A stretch of DNA of 64,000 bases from Phocoena phocoena (GCF_963924675.1 NC_089224.1:44869158-44933157); one strand, 5' to 3'. Positions 22,545-34,090 are shown, numbered from the stretch's first letter. Notes: generated from the letters alone by a model not told the origin. Made by a program: numbers and translations.

Positions 22545-22850
22545 TTAAGGCTCAGACTATTCAACCCAACTCATCCTTCAGATCTCAGTTTAATGGTTAT
22601 TTCTTCCAGGATACTTCCTTGATTTAGATTCTTTGGTATAAACTCTCACAAAATACTTTCCTTATTTTTGGCACACTTATTTACCTCAGTTTGCAATTGC
22701 ACAGATGTTAGTGTTGTTTGATTGATATTTGGCTTTACCTCTAGCTCCTAAACTCCATGACTCCAGCAAAAGTTTCCATTGTGCTCACCATCATATCCCC
22801 AGTAGGTGCTTAGCAAATATTTGTTGAATGAATTAAAGCATTCCATTGTT
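22545..22850 (+). mobile_element. L2 LINE 3' end
   Basis: The CR1-like L2 3' region: CTCATCCTTCAGATCTCAG near 22570, then CATATCCCCAGTAGGTGC near 22793 and the terminal AATATTTGTTGAATGAATT near 22815. The order and orientation fit a + strand L2 tail. Confidence 0.75.
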
Positions 22851-22859
22851 TCAGAAGTT

Positions 22860-23690
22860 AATTTCTTTTTGAAATACAAATAACCTTTGGCAAATATAAT
22901 CCATCAAGCCTTATCAGTTAACTGATACTTAATATGTACATGAAGGTTAAGTCCAAGAGGGCTCTGAGTTTTGTGTTATCAGATAATTGCTTCCTAAATG
23001 ACACTTGGCTTCTTTTTGAGTCCTATTTCTTGCTCTTGTCTACTTTGACAACTATTTCACTGACTTTTTTTTTCTGGCTTCTCTGAATTTTTTATTGACA
23101 ATCCCATGGTCTCCAGAATCTTCTTTATCATCTTTTAGCATCAGTTGCCTCAGATACTTTTGGGGGATTTCTTGGCAGCTATTGTGACATTTTAATTTGT
23201 TGTAGCCATTACATGGCATCTTGGCCGTACTCCTAAATTTGGCCATGTTTGTCTTCTCGTCAAGATTTTAGAACATTAAAGAGGTAGATGGCCTACCGTT
23301 ACTTTTAGCCCCAGATGTGGGAAACTTGATCTTTTTCAAATGGTAGTAACAAATAGCTAGTGCTGTCTTGAAATTAGCCAAGGATGCACCAGTATACAAC
23401 TTGGGACAGACAATGCCTTGGTGATAAGTGTGAATACAAGAGAATGACAACCCATGAGGTGTTTCTTGGATTTTTTTAAATAAGTGTCTCTTCCCAATTG
23501 GAGCTGGGTTGGCAGATGTTGTTCAGGTGTTTCAGAAATGATGGTGGATTAAAATACTAGACAAAATCAGAGGGGAAAATATCAGAATTCAGCTGCATAA
23601 CTGGTACATTCTAAAATTTTAGTACCTGTTCTACTTTGGGGTTCAAAAATCAAATATTACTACATGGCATTGTGGTATAATAAGAAATAT
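22860..23690. other. Unassigned DNA with minus-strand open stretches
   Basis: Two short minus-strand open stretches, 23055-23246 (lysine-rich, ending REARKKKSVK) and 23271-23450, look protein-like. I cannot match them to a family, and neither has a start context or splice signal that convinces me. They could be a very old processed pseudogene. Confidence 0.3.
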
Positions 23691-23694
23691 ATTT

Positions 23695-24170
23695 GGTCTT
23701 TGCTGGCCCCACCTCCTTCTTGGCAGGAGCTGCTAAAACCCTAGGAATCTCCTGAGAGATAAGAGCGTTTTTTATATGCTAATGAGATGACTCCTGACTG
23801 GGTCTCCTACATAGCTTCAGATTCGGGGCTAGAAAAGATCGAGCCAGAATAAGAGGGTTTGATTTTTCTGTCCCCCATCCCCACCTCAGAGGAGGAGAGG
23901 GGAGCTGTAGATTGAGTTCAGTCACCAATGGCCAATAATTTAATCAATCATGTCTGTGCAGTAAAATGTGCATACAAACTCCTAATCAGTGGGGTTTAGA
24001 GAACTCAGTTGGTGAACATGTTGAGGTCCTGGGAGGTGGTGGAGAGGGCATGGAAGCTTTATGCAGCACCTCAACAAATACTCCTCATTCACCACCACCA
24101 CCTGCCAGTACCTTTCCCTATGCATCTCTTCCATTTGTCTATTCCTGAGTTGTATCCTTTATAATATACC
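23695..24170 (+). mobile_element. Probable LTR of an old endogenous retroelement
   Basis: This resembles a common mammalian solo LTR: TATGCTAATGAGATGACTCC near 23776, CACCAATGGCCAATAATTTA near 23923, CCCTATGCATCTCTTCCATT near 24117 and a late TATCCTTTATAATATACC near 24153. I recognise the layout but cannot name the family with certainty. Confidence 0.5.
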
Positions 24171-24204
24171 AGCAAACATATTTGTCAGTTGTGTAGCCCA
24201 GTGC

Positions 24205-24615
24205 CAAATTGATATACAAAATGTGGTATCATTCAGCCCTAAAAAGTAACAGAGTACTGATACATGCTACCATGTGGCTGAACCTTGAAACTGTTATGCC
24301 AAGCAGAAGAAATCAGACACAGAAGGCCACATATTGTGTGATTCTTTTTATATGAAATGTTCAGAATAGGCAATTCCATAGAGACAGGAAGTAAATTAGT
24401 GGTTTCCAGGGGCTAGGGGAAGGGTGAAATGAGGAACAGCTGCTAAGTACGGGGATTATTTTGTGGGTGATGAAAATACTCTGGAGTTGGATTGTGATAA
24501 TGGTATCACAGCTCTGAATATACTATAAACTACTGAATTGTACACTTTATTAGTGTGAACTTTATGGTATGTGAATTGTAATACAATAAAGCTGTTATTA
24601 AAAACAAAGAAAAAA
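24205..24615 (+). mobile_element. Old L1 3' end, + strand
   Basis: Old L1 ORF2 end and 3' UTR: ATGTGGCTGAACCTTGAAAC near 24272, GTGGTTTCCAGGGGCTAGGGG near 24399, GTACACTTTATTAGTGTGAAC near 24541, then AATACAATAAAGCTGTT and an A-rich tail. Confidence 0.8.
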
Positions 24616-24639
24616 CCCACAAAGACACCACTGTCCCTC

Positions 24640-24950
24640 AAAAAATATCCCAAAACTTTTCAGTGACTTTCATGCCTATATATGTCTCTTTACCTCATCT
24701 ACTGCTACTCTTCCACTGGATCGTTTTGCTTTAGCCACACCAGCCTCCTGGCCATTCTTCAAACATGCCAGGCCCTCCCCAACTTTGGGTCTTAGAACTG
24801 TCCTTTCTACCTGGACTCCTCTTCCCCCAAAACTCATTCTCTCATCATCACGTGTCATTTTCTTACGCTGACTATTCTATTTAATGTTGCTTACAACCTG
24901 CACACTCCTCTGCTGATCCTTCTTACCTACACTAGTTTTTCTTTTTCCTT
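24640..24950 (+). mobile_element. L2 LINE fragment
   Basis: An L2 segment recognised from ACTCTTCCACTGGATCG, TTAGCCACACCAGCCTCC and GGACTCCTCTTCCCCC in that order (24706-24830). Its right end is uncertain. Confidence 0.55.
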
Positions 24951-24974
24951 AATACCTCCACTTTGCCTAAAACC

Positions 24975-25195
24975 TTATGGATTTGATCCTGGTTATGCCA
25001 CTGTTAACTGTGTGTGACTTGGGCAAGTAACCTAACATTCTTGAGCCTTAGTTTCCTCATCTACATAATGGGGAATTTAATAGTATCTGCCTCACGGATG
25101 TGTTGTGAGAATCAAAATATTTAATATTTGTTAAATGAATAGCATACTGTCTGGCACATGGAAAGTGTAGAATGAATGTTAGCTATTGTTATGCT
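24975..25195 (+). mobile_element. MIR SINE
   Basis: A forward MIR: TGACTTGGGCAAGTAACC near 25015, GAGCCTTAGTTTCCTCATC near 25043, TGTGTTGTGAGAATCAAAAT near 25100 and CTGTCTGGCACATGG near 25147. This is a nearly complete, diverged copy. Confidence 0.85.
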
Positions 25196-25359
25196 TATCA
25201 CATAGTATTTTTATGCTTGTCATAGATCCTTCTCCCCCTTGTAAGGGGGAAGGTGACTGATCAGTTACTCACAAATATAGAAGAAGCCATTTATATTGCC
25301 GATGTTGAGGAATAATGGGGATGTCCAAAGTTCAGAGAGAGTGCAAGAGAATGAAAATA

Positions 25360-25670
25360 ATCCACAGTAGAATTAACTTTATGTTATAATGGAATACTCT
25401 ATGATGGTTTGCTATTAAGTATAAAACTTGGGAATTCGCAGGTTTGTTTTAAAAGGACAACCGTGAAAAATTCTTGTGATGAAGGAAATGTTGTGTTTTG
25501 ACTGTATTAATGTTAATATCCTGGCTATGATATTGTACTGTAGTTTTACAAGATGTTCCTTTTGGGGGAAACTGGATGGCGGCTTCCCAGTATCTGTCTG
25601 TATTATTTCCTAGAATTGCATGTGAATCTGTAAGTCTCTCAAAATAAAAATTTTAATTCAAAAATAATAA
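25360..25670 (+). mobile_element. Old L1 3' end
   Basis: This resembles an old L1M 3' end: GGGGGAAACTGGATGG near 25564, TGTATTATTTCCTAGAATTGC near 25600 and TCTCAAAATAAAAATTTTAA near 25636. Subfamily uncertain. Confidence 0.5.
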
Positions 25671-25679
25671 AATAAGGTA

Positions 25680-26335
25680 TACTTGGAATATTCTAAAAAG
25701 CTGATAAATGTTTTCTTTGGGTGATGAGATTAAAGGAAATACAAATATTTTTTCTTGTGACTTGTGTATATTTAAAAAATTTTCTGCAACACACAGGAAT
25801 TACTTTTGTAGTAAAAAAAAAAATTATCATTTATGAGAAAGAATAGCCCTGAAAATCTAATCAAACAATTTGAAATACATTGATAGCTTTATTTTATTAC
25901 GTACAAACTATTAAGCATTAAGAATATATGTGACAGCCTTTACAGGTCAGTGCATTAGAACTTCATGTAAATTAAATACTGCTGACCACCATTGTGTCTC
26001 TTTTGTCTAAATAGCCAAAATCTAGGTTAGTTGACCCCAACATCTGGCATTGTACTTAGATATCACATGCTGTTTCTTCAATAAGCTTTTTCCACTTGAC
26101 CATTAACCCAGGCACATTCCTTCATAGAATCACATAGCCTTAATTAGTGGAAAATACCTGTGATTTAACATTTGTTTCAATTGCTGGGTTCAGTTTTCAG
26201 TTGCCAGGCTATTCTTCTGATTTACAGAATTACTGCCAAGCAATCTTTGACAGGAAAAGAGATGACTCAACTTCTTTTTTCTTCTGAAAAAGAATTCACT
26301 TTTTAAATCATAGGGCATAGTTCAGTGTATATTCT
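25680..26335. other. Unassigned DNA
   Basis: No gene and no repeat I can name with confidence. The first 150 bases end in an A-rich tract near 25812 and may be the tail of an old element. Confidence 0.4.
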
Positions 26336-26442
26336 GGTAATTCTTTCCACTGATTTATGACTTCTATTGCTGATGATTACAAATCTGCTAGTATACTGAT
26401 GAGTGTTCTTTTGTAGGTAATCTTTTATCTTTAGTTGTTTTT

Positions 26443-26640
26443 TTTTTTGCGGTACGCGGGCCTCTCACTGTTGTGGCCTCTCCCATTACGGAGCACAGGC
26501 TCCGGACGCGCAGGCTCAGCAGCCATGGCTCACGGGGCTAGCCGCTCTGCGGCATGTGGGATCTTCCCGGACCGGGGCACGAACCCGTGTCCCCTGCATC
26601 GGCAGACGGACTCTCAACCACTGCGCCACCAGGGAAGTCC
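26443..26640 (-). mobile_element. CHR-type SINE, short form
   Basis: Minus-strand SINE with TTGCGGTACGCGGGCC and a head ending CCACCAGGGAAGTCC. An 18 bp duplication TTATCTTTAGTTGTTTTT lies at 26425-26442 and 26641-26658. It is among the cleaner copies here. Confidence 0.95.
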
Positions 26641-26893
26641 TTATCTTTAGTTGTTTTTAAGAATTTTCTACAGTATTTGTCTAGGTATGAATTTAATTTC
26701 TCCATCTTGGAACTTATTTTGTTTCCTGAATCTAAATATTTATATTTCTCTGTAATTTTGGTAATAAACATTTCAGTCTTTGTATTTTTCTCAAACATTG
26801 CCTGTCAGTCCTCTAGTCTCTCATTTTCTCTGTTCTTTCCACCTGGCACTTCTGTTAGATTTTATGTTAGTCTTCCTTTACTCTATGTCTCTT

Positions 26894-27092
26894 TTTTTTT
26901 TTTTTTTTTTTTTTGTGGTACGCGGGCCTCTCACTGTTGTGGCCTCTCCCATTGCGGAGCACAGGCTCAGCGGCCATAGCTCACGGGCCTACCCACTCCG
27001 CAGCATGTGGGATCTTCCCAGACCGGGGCACAAACCCGTGTTCCCTGCATTGGCAGGCGGACTCTCAACCACTGCGCCACCAGGGAAGCCCT
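26894..27092 (-). mobile_element. CHR-type SINE, short form
   Basis: Minus-strand SINE with a long poly(T) and TTGTGGTACGCGGGCC. It lacks about 13 bases present in its neighbours (CACAGGCTCAGCGG where others have a CCGGACGCGCAGG segment). A 14 bp duplication ACTCTATGTCTCTT lies at 26880-26893 and 27093-27106. Confidence 0.95.
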
Positions 27093-27314
27093 ACTCTATG
27101 TCTCTTAACATCTCTTGCGTATTCATTCTCTTGCTCTCTCTTGCTCTTTCGCTCTCTCATTTTGGGTAATTTCTTCAGGTCTATTATACAGTTGACCAAC
27201 TCTCTCTCTTCAGTTGTGTTCACCTGCTCTTTAACCCTTCCAATGAGTTTTATTTTTAATGACTATATTTTTATATCTTTCATTTCTATAATTCTACTTT
27301 GTTTTCTAAAGTAT

Positions 27315-27560
27315 ATTTAAAAACACTTCTTTATTTTTAAATTATCATACAGCAAAATTGATTTTTTGTGGGTGCACAGTGCCATGAATTCAAACACCTA
27401 TACAGATTCATGTATCCACAACCACAATCAGGATACAGAACAGTTCCATCACTCCAAAAAACTCCCTTTGTAGTTATACCCTCGCCTTACCTCTAACCCA
27501 TGGCAACCCACTGATCTGTTTTCCATCACCACAGTCTTTTATTTTCTGCCCAATCACTGT
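27315..27560 (-). mobile_element. Old L1 3' end
   Basis: A minus-strand L1M tail: CATACAGCAAAATTGATTTT near 27349, AACCACAATCAGGATACAG near 27420 and CCCATGGCAACCCACTGATC near 27497. The bases 27561-27920 show nothing clear. Confidence 0.7.
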
Positions 27561-27920
27561 TGGTTATACAACTCCTTTTGGTATTCAAAGTCCCTTATGC
27601 TATTAGACCTACATAATTAGTTTCTTTACAATATAGCTCCAGAAAAAATTTCTCTCTCTATATATGTTAGCATATTTTCCATTATGCTCAAAATTACTTG
27701 TGTAATAAGATTTATGTAATTAAGTTCTTCATTATCTCACGTTCTTAGGAATATAATCTGGCTCTCTCTTTATCTTTGCTGACATTTCTTTATTGAAGAT
27801 TGTTCCCTTTTGAGTTTTGTATTTTGGAAAATGAGTTCATTTTAAGTGGGGCTTTATCCATAAAAATCCTATGTAGCCTGGGTTTTAGGTGAATCCTTCC
27901 AAAGCATTTTGCTTCTGTTT

Positions 27921-28069
27921 CTTTTTATTTATTTATTTTATTAAAAATATTTTCTTTGGCCATGCTGCGTGGCCTGTGGGATCCTAGTTCCCCAACCAGG
28001 GATCAAACCCGTGCCCCCTGCAGTGGAAGTGTGGAAGTCCCAACCACTGGGCCGCCAGGGAATTCCCAA
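27921..28069 (-). mobile_element. tRNA-derived SINE, short diverged type
   Basis: A minus-strand SINE of about 150 bases. It has a TTGGCCATGCTGCGTGGC body and a head CCCAACCAGGGATCAAACC ... CGCCAGGGAATTCC. The flanks CTTCTGTTTCT and CTTCTGTCTGTTTCT form an imperfect duplication. Confidence 0.8.
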
Positions 28070-28602
28070 CTTCTGTCTGTTTCTATCAGGCCTCACAAAA
28101 ATATTACCCGTCTGTAATTTGTTAATTTCTTGACTTGGAGTACCCAGACCATGCAACTAAAATAAATACCAAACCAACCTGAAGGCAGACTTTCTCACAA
28201 GATGTTTCTCCTGACCCAAAGCCACTTATGGCAGCAAATGGCACAATCTTATGCATTATCATGTCCCCCTGCAATATTTTCTAGGACCTCCTGGCCATTG
28301 GTTTATAGCTCTTTAAGAGATCCAATTCTGTGGGAATTTTGATTCCGATGTCTTGCTTTCTTGTTCTCAAAGTCTTATCTCCGTCAGTGAGTGGCTATTA
28401 CAACCCAAATCTTGATTCCTGATATCAGAAGCTCCCCTTACCATCCCATTACTGCTTTTTTTTTTCTGTTCCCTCTTGTTTTGGGGCCCTTGGAAATTCA
28501 CTTTATTGACATCTTGCCTATACACTTAACAGTGCTATATTTGTCAGCATTTCTAACTTTCTGTGGTAAAAGATTTTCACATCTTTTAGTCTTCCATATT
28601 CT

Positions 28603-28604
<2 letters not shown>
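28070..28604. other. Unassigned DNA
   Basis: No gene or repeat I recognise between the SINE and the GA repeat. Confidence 0.4.
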
Positions 28605-28605
<1 letters not shown>

Positions 28606-28657
<52 letters not shown>

Positions 28658-28687
28658 GAGGGAGAGAGAGAGAGAGTGTGTGTGTGT
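28606..28687. repeat. (GA)n microsatellite followed by (TG)n
   Basis: A nearly pure GA run of about 70 bases with two GGGAGA interruptions passes directly into a TG run of about 10 bases. It is likely polymorphic in length. Confidence 0.97.
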
Positions 28688-28689
28688 TG

Positions 28690-31370
28690 TAATTAGGAAT
28701 ACTAACAGAAATTGGGGGAAAAAATACCACCAGCCTAAACCAATACCTTTTTTTGAAGGTATGTTGACTTTAATTTATTGGCTTCTATTAACTAAGAAAT
28801 AATAAGTAGGTTAAAATCTCGTAATGTTAGCTCTAAGCAGTTTTCCATTTTTCACAGTAAAATGACGACCTCTGAATAGTTAACCCCAGTGTTGTTCTAA
28901 ATGGGTTGAGAAAATTATATGTTGAAAATCTGGTATTAAAATAAATCCTTATTAATCAGCAATATCAACCAAAACAATCTCATGCATTATCGGATAACTC
29001 TCTTTCTGCCCTGAACTTTTTTCTCTGCTTCAATCTGGCTATGATGTTTAATGTATATTTTTTTCTTTTTAGTGAGTCAGGATTGTTTGTTCATGATGTT
29101 CAACAGTTACCGAGGCCTGTCTGTATTGCTGGTAAAAGTGACTCACATACAGCGCTTGGGTTTGTTAAGCAAGAGTAGTAGAGAAGCGGTTTTGATGAAG
29201 GTATGGAGAGAAGCCCAGACTGCCCCTGGGACAGACAGCATCTCTGTGAGCAGCTGAAAAGGGCTTTCTTCTCCCAGCAACTCAGATTCATATTTTCCAT
29301 CTCTTCCCTTTCCAGGAGCATTTCCTTCTAATTCCACATATTATGTTATCAGTAGGGGACATTTTAGATACTGGTTAAGCGTTGGACCTGGAGATTTCTG
29401 AGGGGTAGTCTTAGGTTACATGTTTCAGGCTAATTTGTCCATATAATTCAAGGATCATCATCCTGCAGCAAGCCTAAGCATGCCTCACCCATCCTCACTG
29501 GCAGCCATACTCTAAATAATATACTGTCCCTGTATCCACCTTTTGAAATAGCCTGCAATTGAAGTCATCTAGCAAAGCAGGCTCCACTCAGTGCCACAGA
29601 GAGAAGCAGGCAATTATGGAATCTTCCTTCTCATTTGCAGTCACCACTCAGGAAGAAGACAACAGAGCTCACTTTGTCTTTTGAGATGGTTGTGCATGTA
29701 GTTGAATTAATCTTCTCCCCAGTAGCTTTTTTATTATTTCAGTTTTCAATTCTTTATATGCACCTCTGTCACTTTTGAAATTTATCTTTTGGTGGGAATT
29801 TCAGTTTCTATTCAGATAGTGGCTAATTTCATTTTAAAGTAAACAAATGTTTATTACATGTTGATATTTCTGCTCTTAACCTAATCATTTGCTTTTTTAA
29901 CTGATGGATTCAGTTTTACTAAGACCCCTTTGAGATAATAAGGATTTGCTAATCTAGCCACTCCTTCAGGCATTCCCGGTTCTACTCTTGGATCAAGTTA
30001 AATTGATCCAATAAAACTACATACATGGATGTATTAAGAACCTCTACTGAAAACAGTAAATAAATGCAGGATTATAATACATCATTGGATTGAGAAGAGT
30101 TAGGTCAGTAAGTCAATATGGAACAAGTTGCTATCTTAGTTAAGCCCCTCCCAGGATGGACTTCATTTATTATAGAGCAAACTCAGAAGACAGTTATGGT
30201 TATTGTCAGGAAATTTATCATCTGTTTTGGCTGCCCAGCAGCAGAACCACTTTTTATGTTTGTGGAATTCCTAACCCCCAAATTATTTGGTTCATATGGT
30301 AGGGTATACTATAGGAGCTAAAAGTGTCAGATACTTACTTTCCCTTCCTCTTTTGCAGCTGGGGCACAGACATGTGACCTTGGCTCTACCAATCAGATGC
30401 TGCCAGATGCACTGCACAGCTGCACTAGTAGCTGGAAGTGGCAGTATCCAGTGACACTGAAGGGAGCGATTTTATCTCCACATCAATTCTGAAACATGCT
30501 TCCACGTATTTTTTGTTTTGTGGTTTGGTCTTGAGCCTGTATATAAGTCCCTTATAGTAGATTCTGTGAGCTATCCCACTATCTGTTTAGTGACTTAGCT
30601 GGAGATGGCATCTGTTTCTTGCATGTAAGAATCCAGACTGACAGTGATTTCTTATACACTTTACTTAGGGATTTATTGTGAACTTAACATGTTGCCTCAT
30701 TTCTAGTAATGAGCACTGTAACACTTGTCATACTTTTGTTTTTATTATTCCTGGCAGCTAGAAATCTCAGAATCAAATTTGGAACTTGACTATAGTACAG
30801 AGATTAACTCAACTATTACAGTTAGTACAATTGACTCATTTTCCTTTGCTTCCAACCCATCCTCCACAGTTTTTCAAATTAATTCAGTTTGTATTGTGGT
30901 GTCATTGGTTGTAAGCAGACTACCAGAAAACTCCACAGGACTTTTCAGGCCCACGTGGGTTCCCCCAATTCTCATTTCTTCCTGGTGGCAGCCCTCTATG
31001 TCCTGGTCTTCTTTCCTTCCCCTTGTAGCTGTAATAATGCTTCTTTTCCCCCTTCACACAATTGGCAAAGGAGGATGATGTAGTCTCTCCAGCCCCTCAC
31101 TCTCTTCTCCCTGACTCCTAATAAAAGCTCATTTAAGGATTTCATAGTTAATAACAATAGAAAAAATTATAGCAAAATATGGACATCCAAGATTCTAAAA
31201 TCTGGCAATTTTGTGTGATGTATGATTCTTTCTGAGATGGTTAGTAAAAGTGCTATTAGGACTCTGCCTCCCTTTTAATTTTCAAGCTTCACTAAATGCC
31301 CTCCTGCTCTATTAAACTTAAAATTGTTTTGTTATGAAATCGTGCAAAAATTTTTTAAAGCTCAACTCTG
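28690..31370. other. Mostly unassigned DNA with one candidate exon
   Basis: About 2.7 kb with no long frame and no repeat I can name securely. A splice-bounded open stretch sits at 29073-29131. About 30340-30420 (CTTTTGCAGCTGGGGCACAG, CCAATCAGATGC) recalls an old dispersed repeat whose name I do not know. This is one of the longest stretches in the window without a clear transposon. Confidence 0.4.
29073..29131 (+). other. Candidate splice-bounded exon, 59 bp
   Basis: A pyrimidine-rich tract ending TTTTTTTCTTTTTAG precedes this stretch and GTAAAAG follows it. One frame is open throughout and reads ESGLFVHDVQQLPRPVCIA, starting at the second base. I know of no protein with this segment. Acceptor and donor pairs of this quality occur by chance in 64 kb of AT-rich DNA, so this is only a lead. 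Confidence 0.2.
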
Positions 31371-31377
31371 TCCATTT

Positions 31378-31591
31378 TTTTTTTTTTTTTTAATTTTTTG
31401 CAGTATGCGGGCCTCCTACTGTTGTGACCTTTCCTGTTGCGGAGCACAGGCTCCGGATGCGCAGGCTCAGCGGCCATGGCTCACAGGCCCAGCCACTCCG
31501 CGGCATGTGGGATCCTCCCCGACTGGGGCATGAACCCATGTCCCCTGCATCGGCAGGCGGACTCTGTGCCACTGTGCCACCAGGGAAGCCC
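31378..31591 (-). mobile_element. CHR-type SINE, short form
   Basis: Minus-strand SINE with poly(T), TTTTGCAGTATGCGGGCC and a head ending GCCACCAGGGAAGCCC. I found no clean duplication. The right flank is L1 ORF2 (GAATTTATTTTTGTGTATGG) and the left flank may hold a few L1 bases. Confidence 0.92.
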
Positions 31592-33860
31592 TGAATTTAT
31601 TTTTGTGTATGGTGTGAGGGAACTTTCTAATCTCATTATTTTGCAATTGGCTGTCCAGTTTCCCCAACATCACTTGTTGAAGAGACTGTCTTTTCTCCAT
31701 TGTATATTCTTGCCTCCTTTGTTGAAGATTAATTGACCGTAGGTGTATGGGTTTATTTCTGGGCTCTCTCTTCTGTTCCATTGAACTATGTGTCTGTTTT
31801 TGTGCCAGTACCACACTGTTTTGATTACTCTAACTTTGTAGTATTGGCTGAAGTCTGGGAGGGTTATACCTCCAGCTTTTTTTTTAAATCCAACTTAATC
31901 ATAGTGTATGATCCTTTTTTAAATCCAACTTAATCATAGTGTATGATCCTTTTTATGTATTGTTGGATTCAGCTTGCTAATATTTTGTTGAGGATTTATA
32001 TTCATATAAATATATTCATTAAAAATGTTGGCCAAATGTAAAATAGATTGCTAGTGGGAAGCAGCCGCATAGCACAGGAAGATCAGCTCGGTGCTTTGTG
32101 ACCACCTAGAGGGGTGGGATAGGGAGGGTGGGAGGGAGGGAGACGCAAGAGGGAAGAGATGTGGGGATATATGTATATGTATAACTGATTCACTTGGTTA
32201 TAAAGCAGAAACTAACACACCATTGTAAAGCAGTTATACTCCAATAAAGATGTTAAAAAAAAAAAAGGTTGGCCTGCAGTTTTCTCTTTTTTTGGTAGTA
32301 TCTTGGTCTGCTTTTGGTATCAGGGTAATGGTGGCCTCATAGAATGAATTTGGAGTGTTCCTCCCTCTTTAGGTTTTTGGAATAATTTGAAAAGAACAGG
32401 TGTAAGTTCTTCATATGTTTGGTATTCCCCAGTGAGTTTGTCTGGTTCTGGACTTTTGTTTGCAGGAATTTTTTTTAAAATTACAGATTCTATATCATAT
32501 TTAGCAATTGGTCTATTCAAGTTTTCTGTTTCTTCTTGACTAAGTCTTCGTAGGCTATATGTTTCTGGAAATTTGTTCATTTCTTCTAGGTTGTCCAATT
32601 TGTTGGCATATAACTGTTCATAGTATTCTCTTACGGTTTTTTTGTATCTCTGTCCTATCAATTGTTATTTCTCCTCTTTCATTTCTTGTTTTATTTATTT
32701 GGCTTCTCTTTCGTTTCTTCTTGGTGAGCCTAGCTAAAATTTGTCAATTTTCTTTATGTTTTCAGAAAACCACCTCTTGGTTTCATTGATCTTTTCTATT
32801 TTTTTGATCTCTATTTTATTTATTTCCTCTTTGATCCTTATTATTTCCTTCCTTCTGCTGACTTGGACTTTGTTCTTTTGCTAATCCTTTTGGGTGGTAG
32901 GTTGTTTATTTGCCATTTTTTTTGTTTCTTGAGGAGGGCCTGTATCTTTATGAACTTTCCTCTTAGAACTGCTTTTGCTGCATCCTATGGATTTTATAAA
33001 GTTGTGTTTTCATTTTCATTTGTCTTGAGGTATTTTCTGATTTCCTCCTTGATTTTATCATTGACCCATTGGTTTTTTAATAGAATCTTGTCATGTTTTT
33101 GAGACTCCATGTGTTTGTACTTTTCCCCTTTTTCTTTCTGTAGTTGACTTCTAGTTTTATACTTTGTGGTCGGGAAAAAAGTGCTTGATATAATTTCTAT
33201 CCTCTTAACTTTGTTGAGGCTTGTTTTATGACCTAGTATGTGATCTATCCTGGAGAACATTTTATATGCACTTGAAAAGAAGGTGTATTATGGTTTAAGA
33301 TGTAATGTCCTATAGATATTAATTAAGTCCAGCTGGTTTATTGTGTCATTAGAGACTTCTGTTGCCTTACTGGTTTTCTGTCTGGATGATCTGTTCATTG
33401 ATGTCAGTGCAGTGTTAAAGTTCTCTACTATTATTGTATTATTGTTGGTTTCTCCCTTTGTCTGTTAGTGTTTGCTTTATCTGTTTAGGTGCTCCTGTTT
33501 TGGGTGTATTTGTTAACAAGTATAATGCCCTCTTTTTATATTGATACCTTTATCATTATATAATGCCATTCTTTGTCTTCTGTTAAAGGTTTTGTTTTAA
33601 AGTCTGCTTTTCCTGATATGAGAATTGCTATCCCTGATTTCTTGTCATTTACGCTTGCATGACGTATCTTTTTCTGTCCCCTCACTTTCAGTATGTGTGT
33701 GCCTTTTGCATTGAAGTGAGTCTCTTATAGGCAGCATGTTGAAGGGTCTTGTTCTTTTATCCAGTCAGCCAGCCTGTGTCTTTTGATTGGAGCATTTAGT
33801 CCATTGACATTTAAAGTAATTATTGATAGGTATGCACTTATTCCATTAAACATTAATCTT
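31592..33860 (-). mobile_element. Older L1 ORF2 fragment, interrupted
   Basis: A minus-strand L1 ORF2 fragment. Segments visible on the minus strand include the linker-to-RT part near 32450-32640 (MNKFPETYSLRRLSQEETENLNRPI, then NKSPEPDKLTGE), TFSRIDHILGHKTSLNK-like text near 33200-33260 (endonuclease end) and the ORF2 start region near 33660-33840. The element shows many stops. It is interrupted by an opposite-strand L1 tail at 32034-32267 and has a 35 bp tandem duplication at 31886-31955. Confidence 0.85.
32034..32267 (+). mobile_element. Short L1 3'-end insertion, + strand
   Basis: About 234 bases of L1 3' UTR (AAATGTAAAATAGATTGCTAG through CAATAAAGATGTT and an A-tail) in opposite orientation to the host L1. 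A short duplication, GTTGGCC, lies at 32027-32033 and 32268-32274. Confidence 0.9.
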
Positions 33861-34077
33861 TTTTTTTTTTTTTTTTTTTTTTTTTGCGGTACACGGGCCT
33901 CTCACTGTTGTGGCCTCTCCCGCTGCGGAGCACAGGCTCCGGACGCGCAGGCTCAGCAGCCATGGCTCACAGGCCCAGCCGCTCCGCGGTATGTGGGATC
34001 TTCCCGGACCGGGGCACAAACCCGTGTCCCCTGCATCGGCAGGCGGACTCTCAACCACTGCGCCACCAGGGAAGCCC
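33861..34077 (-). mobile_element. CHR-type SINE, short form
   Basis: Minus-strand SINE with a long poly(T), TTGCGGTACACGGGCC and a head ending GCCACCAGGGAAGCC. A 13 bp duplication AAACATTAATCTT lies at 33848-33860 and 34078-34090. Confidence 0.95.
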
Positions 34078-34090
34078 AAACATTAATCTT

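Larger units (their letters stand above)
26340..27310 (-). mobile_element. Ancient L1 ORF1/5' region, interrupted twice
   Basis: T-rich sequence that resembles the 5' part of an old L1M in reverse (CTCATTTTCTCTGTTCTTTCC near 26820, CTTCAGTTGTG near 27210, ATCTTTCATTTCTATAATTC near 27276). Two SINEs (26443-26640 and 26894-27092) interrupt it, and the host text rejoins after each one. Confidence 0.5.

Noticed and set aside
23052..23450. Two minus-strand open stretches with a lysine-rich end
   Set aside because: They look like a protein, but I could match them to no family, and no splice signals, poly(A) tail or continuous frame supported a gene or a named pseudogene.
28518..28802. Arg-Glu and Leu-Ser dipeptide frames
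   Set aside because: Translation of the GA microsatellite.
30340..30420. Strong splice acceptor-like tract CCCTTCCTCTTTTGCAG
   Set aside because: The following sequence resembles an old dispersed repeat and no donor with an open frame follows.
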